Source: Coriolopsis trogii (Eukaryota; Basidiomycota; Agaricomycetes; Polyporales; Polyporaceae). Taken from it: DNA of 64,000 nt. The notes under the pieces were generated by a model that saw nothing but the letters and a program-made list of their open reading frames with translations, had not been told where the DNA came from and did no database searches. Below, one piece after another: positions 25,369-35,729 of this stretch. The stretch is taken from positions 1,240,001 through 1,304,000 of the forward strand of contig JAHYIO010000001.1 of assembly GCA_020543525.1 (NCBI GenBank), read 5' to 3'. Both the position numbers and the translations under genes were made by a program. Position 1 is the stretch's first letter. Each line of letters begins with the position of its first letter.

Positions 25369-25927
25369 CTGGTTGCGCATTTCTGAGAAGGCTCACTCTT
25401 AGAATCGACAACATATACTATGGGGGCAGTCACGACGATGTTGTGCTGTCGACAGTCGGTTATCTTATATCTATAGTATGAGATGTGTCGCTCACATACT
25501 CGCCACAGCTCCTTGTAGGATATGTTACTCAAGTCTTTCAGTTTGTGCTTCAGCAGACCATCAGAGGACCCAGAGGGACAGTCATGCGATTCGTTGGAGT
25601 GCTCCCGGCGGGCATTCAATAGTATCCGACGCTACAGGAAGTGATTTTGGGACTCAGGGGACGCCAGTTCCCTTGCATTGTCCATAGGAGGGACCAAACC
25701 GATGAGTTGGTAGAGTGAGGAGCCATTCCCTTGTTAGCAAACCACTAGGTTGTCTGCGACCGTAGCACAGCGGATCCGACTCGGACACTGTCTCCCGCCA
25801 TTCCTGAAAGTTCCGTCGTATCGTGGTCATTTCATATACATAACGTCCGTGACATTACAGTCGTCGTAGCAAGCGTTCGTCATGGATCAAATAATCTAGG
25901 GATATGTAGCATCGTGCCGCTGTTTCA
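25369..25927. other. Intergenic, no gene seen
   Basis: This 559 bp lies between the hAT-type element and the end of the SUR7-like gene. Only short overlapping ORFs without motifs are visible. Confidence 0.4.
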
Positions 25928-27040
25928 TCAACGATAGGTGCAGCAACTGAGGGCGGACTCCATGAGGGACAGCCATATAGATGTACAATGCGGATGTGGA
26001 CTCACCTGATCATATAAGGCAATATTGATACCACAATGCATGCCCACGAGGCCCACAGAAGGAACAGCGCGTTGCCTGTTGACACGACGATTCCCAACGG
26101 GACCTTCGTGACCCCTGGACCGACAACGAAGTCGTTGATGTCTTGCGCCTTTTTGATCATGACCGTCCAGATCGTAGCTCCTATGAGCAGCGTCACTGCG
26201 CTTATAATAGCGAACGCTGTGGACAACAGGAACAGCAAGTTGTGCTTCAAGAAACCACTACAATGAATGTTATTGAACCCCTTCTGTCACAGCGCAGATC
26301 TAGATCTCACGTTATGAATGCCAGTGCGGCCGCAACGGTGCCAATGATGATGAGGTAGTACGCCCCATTGGTGAATTCGCCGAGGTATTCCGAGTCAATG
26401 AAAGTGCCGCTTGAGATGAGCGCCTCCGTGACACGAGAGTAGTTCGTGAACATGTCGGCTGTAATGACCGTGAAGGGCTCGAATCGGTTCGCGGTCGAAG
26501 AGTTGGAGCAAGTGCCTTGCGAGCCGTTCAAATAGGCACAGTGGGAGTACAGGCCGAACTTGTATATTTGGCGCAGACCTTGCTGGTCCTCGAGCGGTGC
26601 GGAGGCGTTGTCCGTGTAGAGTCCATCAATAGGGTCACCGAGTGCAACAGCAAGGCCTTGCCTATCTAAGATGAGTGCCCGTTATCACATTACATAGAAG
26701 CCAAGCACGCACCCATATCCAGACACGTTCACTTGAACCTGCGTAGCTCACGCGTCAACCCGAATGCGTCTCATGCCGATGGGGGTCTCGAATCACCATA
26801 GATATGCCTCGAGGTACCTTCGAGGTGTTGATTTGGCCAACCTGGATGACGTCGTTACATTGTCAGCACCGAGATAAGATGCGGGGTGAAGGAGCGAGCG
26901 GCACTCACATGCATGAAGATGAGCATGACCGTCGCGGCGAAGCTTCGCGAGGCAATCCCAGCTCAATTCCTGAACCCGTAGCGCTTGATTGACACTTACG
27001 AGAGAATGGAGGCTGAGCCGATGCATACTTCGCCCCGCAT
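25928..27040 (-). CDS. SUR7/PalI family four-span membrane protein
   Basis: Exons joined from minus-strand splice sites read MRGEVCIGSASILS, a first membrane span (FAATVMLIFMHV) and GQINTSKVPRGISM. An extracellular loop follows with NVSGYG, FGLYSHCAYLNG, GTCSNSS and FEPFTVI. Then come three further spans (GAYYLIIIGTVAAALAFIT, FLLSTAFAIISAVTLLIGA, GNALFLLWASWACIVVSILPY) and a short tail, ISCCTYR. The conserved Cys pair and N-glycosylation sites in the first loop, and the Cys-Cys tail, fit fungal SUR7/PalI proteins. These mark eisosomes or take part in ambient-pH sensing. Which branch applies is not resolvable here. The last exon (stop at 25928-25930) encodes only CCTYR. It is divergent from ATG26. 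Confidence 0.87.
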
Positions 27041-27409
27041 GGTCTAGGAGAGGTGCGGCTAGGGAGGGGGAAGAGGAGAAGGGTATCCAGGGCGGCTGCG
27101 GGAAAAGCGAACGGGCGAGAGAGCCTCGAGGGATCCTGGCCGTTGACGCGACGTACGCGCCGTGTCGTGCAAAGTCACCTGCCTCGACTGCCCCCTCCCA
27201 TTCCCTTTTCTGGCCATCCCAGGCCCCGCGTACATGGGCGCTTCATACAGCGTATCTGTCTCTCGCGTCGGAGGCTCGCGCGTCCCTGTCCAAGCTCCTT
27301 CAGCCCTGCAGCTATGCTCGTCTGACTCTGCCCGCTTTTGCTCGTCACATTCTCCTCGTTGCCGCAATAGATCTTGCTCCTCGCACTCCTCTCTCTCCGT
27401 GCATACATC
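27041..27409. promoter_or_regulatory. Bidirectional promoter SUR7-like/ATG26
   Basis: This 369 bp region lies between two divergent starts. The half next to ATG26 is pyrimidine-rich (CTCCTCGCACTCCTCTCTC just upstream of the ATG). No TATA box is seen. Confidence 0.45.
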
Positions 27410-30400
27410 ATGGCGCAAAGCGGAACATCAGACCCTCCACCCCCAACCCTGGGAAGCACTCCTAGTATCTCACCTGCAACACATATCTCTTCGACGTCCG
27501 GAGAGACGATCACAGACTCGAAGAGGGCTCACGTGAAGCGTGCAATAGACAAGACTGCGGAGAAGCTCAGTCGGGGCAGAGCTCTGCTCTCCCAGAGTCA
27601 GCCGACATTGTTGCCCCAGCCAGGCCGTAAACGTATGTTCAGTCGGTCGCGGAGCATAGCGAAGGAACACCAGGGCGAAGGTTTGTCTACGCCACTCTTG
27701 ATATTACATGTCGCTCGCATGTTGATTGTCCGTACAGAATCCCAGCCAGCGTCGCGCTCGCAAGTCCTATCCTCGCATCCGTCTTCGCCTCCAGTCCCGA
27801 CTCGGAAGCATAATCGTCCCTCTCGTGGCTTCGGGGAGGACGAGGATCCCTTCATTACACCTAGCTCGCCCCCTCTCGGGCCAACCCACTCCGAAAGCCT
27901 CATATTTCGAGGGTTCCGCTCCGTACGTCTGTTCCGTCTCGCAGCACAGCTGTCACCATTGACCGCGCGCACCCTCCAGATGCATGCTGGAACCCAGACT
28001 TTTATACAAGCACTGCAGGCGTACCCTTGGGCTGACGACCAGGATAATGATGATGAGTATATGCACCACCATGATGTTGCTCCGACGGAACCGGAGAGCG
28101 ATGAGGAGGACCGGAAAGGTATGTGACGCGGCGTTTTGGAGCGGCCTGGACTCTCGTTCTGACAGGCTTGGCGAAGTGAACCGCCTCACCTCGTCCATTC
28201 ACGCCATCTATCGTCCGCTCGCGCGTCGCAGGAAGGGCGAACCGTCGACATCCTCCCACCGTGCAGCGAAGACCCCGGACCTTCCGAGCCTGTCTGATAC
28301 TGAGGATACCCAGCGACACGATGACATCTTACCGTCAGACGAGGATACAGAAGGGGACTTTGAACCCGAGCAATTAGGCATGATCACTGGTCCCGGCCAC
28401 TCCGGTCGGATGTCGCCTGAACAAATGCCCGATATGGACATATCGGAGCCTGACATTTCTGCTGTGGCGACGAGCAGAACCGGAGCAAGTAGAGCTGGCA
28501 GCATGGCTACTGTGCGGCAGAACCGTCGCGCACAGCTTGCGGAGAAGTTGCGAGAGGTGTTTGAACTAGCCAACATCAACGAGGTCGTTGCAGGTAATAC
28601 CTCCCAGTTTGTCCCTTCTGCTGAAGGGTTGCTCATGGTAGTCACTTAAAGAATTGCCTTGCTGGTTGTTGCGATCTGTGTGTAAGTTGGTATGTTCATG
28701 CGCCGGTGGTCAGGCTAATGACGCGGGACACAGTGCTCCAGGGCTACATGTACTTGACGGACTCCTACATCTGCTTCTTCGCTCACCTTCCTGCAAGAGA
28801 GGTTCGTAACCTACAACTCCAATGTGCAACAGCTGAACCCTTCTTCCTGTAGGACCAAGTCCTGAAGTCCGGTTCGTTGCTCAAGAAAGCGCAGCGGACA
28901 AAGAGATGGATCAGACATTGGTTTGTTCTCAAGAATGATGTCCTCTCGTGGTATCAATCGGCTTCGGTGAGAATCCTGACGTTACAATTGTTCTCGGCGC
29001 TCACATAATATCTAGGATCCGTACTTCCCTCATGGCGTTGTGGACCTCCGTTACGTGATCAGCTGTGAACCCGTCAATCAGAAGGATATCCGTCTGCGGA
29101 CAAATCAGAAATCCATCCGGCTGTCTGCAGACTCGGTCCCGAGTCGAGACGAATGGATGAAGGCAATCAGGAAAGTGATGTTGAAAGCTCAGAATATGGG
29201 AGACAGCATTAAGGCGGGTATTGCTTCCACGTTTCCCGACCTACAAGCTCACTTGGGTTCTAGATTGCCATTCCTTATCCAGCGGTGGTTGATGTGGAAA
29301 AGTCAAACGCCATGGATTTCAGCGAGACGATCGAGATCAAAGTCCAGGACAAGGACATGGACCTTGCTCTCGACTCTTACTTCTTTGCCTACTTCCAAGA
29401 CATCTCCACAGCACTGGAGCAAATCCGTGAGGCTGTTCGCACATACCGCGCCACCCCATCATCACAGTGCTCCCCCACGGTGCTCGACACGATGTCCAGC
29501 CGTTCGCCAACAGCCAAGACGCCTACGACGCCCCCTGCGGACCAGCAACAACGACCGTCAACAGGGTTCCGGCTGTCGTCATTGCTCAAACCGCTCCAGG
29601 AGACCTTGCCGTTGGGTCGTTCAGCCAGTAGTCCTGCGAGCGGCGACACGAACAATGAAGACTTCACGCATGTAGTGAAGCGGAGTGGCTCGTCGTTTGT
29701 ACCAGTCACGACCTCACCTGAGCCGGCCTCCCACCCCGAAGGTGAGCCTTCAGGGCGGCCCGACCCTTCTCACAGATCGACCTCTAGTCTGACTGTCGTA
29801 CCTACCCTCACTTCCTCTCAACACACCTATCCACCGTCGACTACGTCGTCTGTGTCAGACGTCCGTGGCTCCTCGTCACCATCCGTGCGGGAGTCGCTGG
29901 GCAGCTGGGCCGTCGGCATACCGACTATGCCGTCTTGGCTGCGGGTGCCCTCACGCAGCTTATTCGGGACGCCTTCGGCCCTGTCGAGGCCAGCTGTAGG
30001 GCATGCATTTACGTTACCCACTTTGCATGCTCTCCCTTCCGTGACAGAGGTGGTCTCTTCGGGGGCATCTTCATCAAGCAGACCTAGCGTGAGCACGTCC
30101 CCCAGCGGCGAATTTGGGTACTTCAGTATTCTCGAGACACCGGCGACGACGGCAGAGCCCGTTGCCGTCACGCAGTTCCGTGAAGCGTTTGCGCTCGATG
30201 ACAAGGAGCACCTTCTCGGAAGTGAGTCTTTCCACTAGTCTATCTGTCACTGTATCTCTAATGTGGCGTTGGCAGTTTTCCCGGGATACTTGTTCAGACT
30301 GCTCCCTGTCTATGGAACCCTATATGTCTCTACGAACTACTTCTGCTTCAAGTCAAGTGGGCCTTTGACGTCGAGGACCAAGGTTGATATATGCGTCCAT

Positions 30401-32712
30401 GTTCAACGTCGACCATACAGTGACTGATTGGGCCACATTGTCTTCCAGATGATACTGCCTCTCAAAGATGTCTTGGCCACTGAGAAGCAGAAATCCTTCC
30501 GCTTCGGACACCATGGCCTAGTCATCATTGTCAAGGGCCATGAAGAGCTATTCTTCGAGTTCATCGACGAAGATCGTCGTGATGCGTTCGTGGACGTCAT
30601 CAATAAGCAACTGGAGGACGTGCGTCGTCGCACGACCTCGGGAGACGCACGTGGAACGAATCTCCGGCATGACGGGCTGATATTGGAGGAGTTCAGGTCT
30701 CGGAACACGACGGACATGAGTGACTCGCAGACAAGCTCGTCCGAGTCCGCGCCGGCGTATATGTTCACGTCGCAGTCTTCGACGTTCTTGTCGTTCAAGC
30801 CGGAGAAGTCGCTGCACTTCACTTTTCTCACTATCGGTTCCAGGGGAGACGTACAGCCGTACATCGCCCTGGCAAAGGGACTCATGGCGGACGGACATCG
30901 TGTACGCATCGCGACCCACGGCGAGTTCAAGGAATGGGTCGAGTCGGTACGTTTTTCCACTTCCATCTCCTAGCTCGACCCTACATTCATGCTTTGCAGC
31001 ACGGGATCGAGTTTGGCTACGTCGGAGGGGATCCCGCTGAGCTGATGCGCATATGCGTCGAGAATGGCACTTTCACCGTGGCGTTTTTGAAGGAAGGTGT
31101 CGCAAAGGTGCGTACAACATCACATGATAGTGTAGGTATTCTAATGAACATCGGGGCTATCAGTTCCGGGGGTGGATAGACGATCTCCTCAAGACGTCGT
31201 GGGAGGCATGTCAAGGCACAGATGTCCTAGTAGAGAGTCCGAGTGCGATGGGTGGGTATCATATAGCTGAGGCATTGAAGATCCCATATTTCCGAGCATT
31301 CACTATGACCTGGTCACGAACAAGGTGATTGTTGTTTTTTGTTCGCCATGGACATCACTGAGATGGTCCCTTCTCAGAGCATACCCTCATGCATTTGCCG
31401 TTCCCGAGCATAAGGTTAGTTAGCTTTCAATGCGTTATGAGCAATTACTTATATATCTCACAGATGGGAGGCAATTACAATTACATGGTGAGCGCAGGCA
31501 GATATCTAATACAATTTTGGCATTCGCTGACCACGGACATGCATCAGACCTATGTTCTATTTGACCAGGTCTTCTGGCGCGGGACTGCAGGGCAGATCAA
31601 TCGCTGGCGCAGGAATACACTTGGCCTTCCAAGCACGAGCTTGGATAGGATGGAGCCGCATAAGATCCCATTCCTCTACAACTTCAGCCCGACCATCGTC
31701 CCTCCTTCCTTAGACTGGCCCGAGTGGATACGCGTGACAGGTACGTGAATGTTCTCTTACACATAGAGCGTCCACTGATCCATATCATGGCGGACAGGCT
31801 ACTGGTTCCTGGACGACGCAGACGTGAGCTCGAAGAAATGGGAGCCGCCACAGGATTTGGTGGACTTCATGAACGAAGCGCGCCAAGCGAACAAGAAGAT
31901 CGTATACATCGGGTTCGGCAGCATCGTCGTGCCCGACCCGAAGGCCATGACACGCTGTGTCATTGATGCGATCGTGCAGAGTGGCGTATATGCCATTCTG
32001 TCCAAGGGCTGGTCTGACCGCCTGGTGAAGAACGCGCCGGCGACGACCGAGCCCGAAGAGCCTCTGCCGAAGCAGATCTACCCGATCTCGTCGATTCCTC
32101 ACGATTGGCTGTTCAAACAAATTGACGCGGCTTGTCATCATGGGGGTGCTGGGACGACGGGAGCCAGCTTACGAGGTTCGTCGTCTTATCCGTTGGGGAG
32201 GTGATTGTGAACTGACTTGAGATACAGCTGGGATCCCTACGATCATTAAACCGTTCTTTGGCGATCAGTTCTTCTGGGCGGATCGTGTCGAGGCTTTAGG
32301 CATCGGTGCCGCAGTGCGCAAGTTGACTGTGGACAGCCTTTCGCAAGCGTTGTATGAAGCCACAACCAACCAGAAACTCATCGCCCGAGCCAAACTGGTT
32401 GGTGAGCAGATTCGAGCGGTGCGTGCTGCCCCTATCGTCGAACCGCTTTTCGAATACTCATCGTTCATGCAGGAGAATGGCGTCGCCACTGCTATAGAGG
32501 CTATCTACCGCGACTTGGAGTACGCTCGCTCGCTCATCAAGGGTGCCGCCCACCGCAACGCTCAGCACGAAGAAGAGTACTTCGACGCTGAGCATGCTAC
32601 CATCCGAGACTACCCTTCCTCATCGACACCCTCGGAACACCCAAGCCCAAGCTGGGGTGCTGCTAGCGACTGGAGCGTCATCTCGGACTCTGACGAACCT
32701 TTGAAAGAGTGA
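27410..32712 (+). CDS. ATG26: Sterol 3-beta-glucosyltransferase (Atg26/UGT51): GRAM-PH-GRAM-GT1
   Basis: It transfers glucose from UDP-glucose to ergosterol. Domain order is a disordered Ser/Pro-rich N-terminus; a first GRAM half ([19 protein letters not shown] ... [12 protein letters not shown]); and a PH domain ([20 protein letters not shown] ... WYQSASDPYFPHG). A second GRAM follows a long Ser-rich linker ([18 protein letters not shown] ... ILPLKDVLA). Then comes the glycosyltransferase: [30 protein letters not shown] [36 protein letters not shown], and the nucleotide-sugar motif [20 protein letters not shown] with GDQFFWADR. Length is about 1,450 residues with many short introns. The GRAM/PH part targets phosphoinositide membranes. 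In Komagataella, Atg26 serves pexophagy, while in other fungi it is dispensable for it. Confidence 0.96.
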
Positions 32713-32937
32713 CCTACGGCCTAGATGCGTCTCTTCCATCTCATGCATCATTTATCTTCTACTTGTTGTGTGTCTCCATGACATGACCCTTAAATGACCG
32801 TCTCGGTTTGATCGCTGTGCCTTGCTTATAGACGCCTTACCCCTCTGTATAGTCATACTAGTGTATTGTATCCTTGTATATGGACCTGTCCTGTCATGTC
32901 TGTCGCGCTCCGGATCATATGGATCCTTCATTTCCTC
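32713..32937. other. Convergent 3' interval ATG26 / oxygenase
   Basis: This 225 bp region lies between two convergent stop codons. It is AT-richer than coding DNA and should hold both 3' UTRs. Confidence 0.4.
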
Positions 32938-34491
32938 TCACAGCTCAACCCCGGTAGACTCGTCCTTGTAATGCTCGTCGAATATCCGCTTACTGAATTG
33001 CCCAAAGTTCTCCGTCGCCGAGAGCTGCTGGTCGACGTTCGGCTGCATGAAGAGCGCGAACGTCTCACGCGAGATCTCGCCCGCATCGTCGCCCGCGGCG
33101 CCAACGCGCACGCAGTGCGGTGTCGCGCGGAGCTTGCCAGCGGTGGCGAGCTCGAGGGCTTCCCCTGTCTGGAAGGCGAGGCAGTCGGCGGGGATCGAAA
33201 CTTTGGTAAGTGTGCCGCCGCGGGTGCGAATATAAAGCCCCGACGTCGGGGAGGGCGACTGGACGGGGATGGGTTCTCCTGTGGGTTGGCGACGTAGGTA
33301 CATGGCCTGCGTATCATGATATGCGTGATCTGTGAGCACACAAGGAAGTGACAAGGGCGTATATCTGTTGAGCTCTCACCGAACAGAGACCAGTGAGGAG
33401 AGAGTGGTCGAGATGGAAGCCGCACCAGCTGTCGATGGCCTCGTCTTCAGCTGGGAGCGGGTTCTCGGGCGACGGCGGGAAGTAGTGGAGGAGCCGGGCC
33501 TTGACCGTTTGCGAGGAGCCGATCAGATCAGCGAGCGAGAGGGAAGAGTCGGAGAGGTAGGAGGAGGCTGTTTGGGGACAACTGGCTCAGTCTCGTCCTT
33601 ACATTCCGAGTCGGTATCTTTGACGTACCGAACGGCTGGCAGGCTACTGCAAGTTGGCAACCAACTTTGAAGACGAAGCTGGAAGGGAGAGATAAGGCTG
33701 GCTGCCAAGGAGAGGTGCACATGTCGCAGCTTACCCTCCAAGGTCTTTGAATGCTCGCTCAAAATCCTGCATTTCCGGAGTATTGCTCGGCCCTAGTGTA
33801 GTTATGAGGCACTCGAAATCTCTACTCGTTCAAGCAGCGGCGCGTACAGATGTTCTTGCCGTAATATTCGGGATATGCTTCACGTAATTCAGCGGATACC
33901 GAAGGCTCGTCGAGAACCGGGTTGGCATAATATGAGCCTTTCATCGTATCTGCAAGGCAACGCTAGTCAGCGAGCATACTCGATATACAAGCCAGTGACA
34001 TGTCTTTACCTGGTTTCCCGTTCATGATTTCCTGATAACGAAATGCCTCGCAGTGAGCCGGTAGATAGCAGAGATAGCCTCTTACTACGACTCACCTTTC
34101 CGTGAGACCAACCGAAGCTGTGTCAACGTCAGCATGGACTACACTGCGAGCTAACAGTCACACAAACCTATAGCGACTCTTTGGGTCCGCATATTTCTCC
34201 CTGACGTTCGCGTCGAGATTCGCGAATTGATATGCGAGCTTCAAAAGTCTTTCCCGGGCGGGAACATAAGTGGAAGGCAAGTCTCGCACAATCACGATGC
34301 CTAGACTGTCCGGATGCGAGCCAAACGCCTTCTCTGCGAGGAAGTGAGCATCCTTTACCGCACTACCTGGAAGCTCGCGCCCACCGACCTATTGCGGGTG
34401 TGAGCGACTGAGGAGAGGATGCGAGGGTATTGTACGATATTGAGACAGCACCCTCAGCGGTCAGAGTGATGTTGTTGGCTACAGTCGCCAT
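32938..34491 (-). CDS. 2-oxoglutarate/Fe(II)-dependent dioxygenase, isopenicillin N synthase-like
   Basis: I joined about eight exons from 34491 down. The start is MATVANNITLTAEVGGRELP. It is followed by SLGIVIVRDLPSTYVPARER, the core SFGWSHGKE, SYYANPVLDEPS and AYPEYYGKNIWPSNTPEMQD. The iron ligands are visible as HLD in WCGFHLDHSLLTGLCSAMY and His in ATPHCVRVG. The 2-oxoglutarate-binding Arg/Ser region is ISRETFALFMQP. The fold is the double-stranded beta-helix of the IPNS/plant 2OG oxygenase family. The substrate cannot be told. No secondary-metabolite genes lie next to it, so penicillin-type synthesis is not implied. No signal peptide is seen. About 380 residues. Confidence 0.85.
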
Positions 34492-34689
34492 AGTCCTGCG
34501 GGCAATCGTCCTGGTGAGTAACGGCAGCATGCAGATCCACTGACGGCGCCGCTAGTGGGGGATGGCAAGATGCGGATGGCCTACAATAGCCTACAATGGA
34601 GCGGCTGTCTTCCTGGTCCCGATGATCTAGTTCACGGTGCCGGCCCGGGCATTACCCCTTGACGGCGTCTACAGTACATATAATCCAAG

Positions 34690-35130
34690 GCAGGTTCGAT
34701 CGTCAAGCGTGCACGTATACCCTGTCTATCACTTTAATCTCACAACAATCTCGTCAACTTCCCGATGCATCTCCCCAAGTGGATCCAACGGGACTCGATA
34801 CGGTCGGTTAGTATTCAGAGCATGTCGTACCTCGGCTCGCCGTCAAGTTCTGACTATCATGTCAATATTACAGCTAATGTCAGATCGTTACTAGGCCCTT
34901 CTCCAAAATTCTCTACACACAGAGCGCATGATCGGTAATGCTCGTCGGGCGGCGCGTTCTAACTTCTGAGGCCTCGCGGATGTCGCAGCCAACGTCACGC
35001 CTCCTGTTGGAAAGTCTCGGGTTCGCTGTGTGTCAATAAATCGAAGAAGGGCCTAACAATCTGACATCAGCAGTAATGTGCGTTGGTAAGCATACCCCGA
35101 AGAGGTCCAAAGAGAACCAATCCTACTCAC
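34690..35130 (-). pseudogene. Decayed partial copy of a RIC1 exon region
   Basis: Two blocks resemble the intact RIC1 gene in the same orientation. Block 34712-34857 aligns with 36717-36850 at roughly three quarters identity (shared CACGTATACCCTG, TCCCGATGC, TGGATCCAAC, TTCTGACTAT). Block 35091-35145 aligns with 36853-36925 (shared AGCATACCCCG and GGAGCAAAA). Read on the minus strand, the first block still shows DRIE, WIHL and QGIRV words of RIC1 but has frame shifts and stops. The break between the blocks is explained by the 203 bp MITE. It is non-functional. Confidence 0.65.
34871..35073. mobile_element. Short TA-flanked inverted-repeat element (203 bp MITE)
   Basis: The left end begins CAGCTAATGTCAGATCGTT and the right end, reverse complemented, begins CTGCTGATGTCAGATTGTT. 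Similarity continues through AGGCCCTTCT, about 30 bp with a few mismatches and a 3 bp gap. TA dinucleotides flank both ends (34869-34870 and 35074-35075). TA duplication fits Tc1/mariner; a PIF-Harbinger TWA duplication is possible. The interior has no coding capacity. Confidence 0.7.
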
Positions 35131-35378
35131 GAGGGAGGAGCAAAAACCGATGACGATGATGCTGCCAGTGCGAGGGGATGTTGACCTATGGTACGAACCG
35201 TCGCTGCAAACCAAAGGTGAGCAGGAGGGATATATGCGAGAGACGAGCAGGGGACACGTACGTAGTACCGCAGCAAAGAAGGTTGGAGGTGACGTGATAG
35301 AGTCAGTCAGCAAGACGTGTTGGCTGCATGTGCAACCGAGGTCTTCATCTTGAACGCCTTCGCTTCTGGGCTGAGCCT

Positions 35379-35405
35379 AGTTTGACCCTCGCGAGTGGGC
35401 TGGTT
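35379..35405 (+). repeat. tRNA-Lys 3'-end relic
   Basis: The segment AGTTTGACCCTCGCGAGTGG and following bases match the T-arm and acceptor end of the tRNA-Lys at 24206-24231 with about two mismatches and one inserted base. The 5' half is not recognisable. It may be a tRNA fragment carried by a short retroelement or an old pseudogene. Confidence 0.4.
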
Positions 35406-35729
35406 CCTGCTGCCCTCGTCTACGTCCTCACAGGATTGCGGTGTACGGGATTCGGAATGTAGGCCGAGTCAATCTGTCTCGTGGTGAGAACAGCCCGGGA
35501 CAGAGCCAGCTGCAGACTGCACGCCACGCATGTTCCTACTCCAGATCTTATATCGCCGCTTGTTCACGAGGCGGGCATTGCCGTTATATCGGCCAACACA
35601 CCAAAGACAAGAGTGTTCAAAGAGAAGTCGCAAGGATAATACAGACTGGTCTACAGGTATAAAACTTATCCAGACTCAGAAGCGTCCCAAGCTCGTTCTA
35701 GCCAAAGTCCGTTCGTTGATATACAGAAA

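Larger units (their letters stand above)
34492..35729. other. Gene-poor interval with relics and a small transposon
   Basis: This 1.24 kb separates the oxygenase start from the RIC1 stop. It holds a decayed RIC1 copy, a 203 bp MITE inside it and a tRNA-Lys 3' relic (each listed separately). The rest, 35130-35378 and 35406-35729, shows nothing recognisable. Confidence 0.6.

Noticed and set aside
32938..34491. Part of a beta-lactam or other secondary-metabolite cluster
   Set aside because: The family is IPNS-like only in fold; neighbours are ATG26 and RIC1, and no synthetase or transporter is present.
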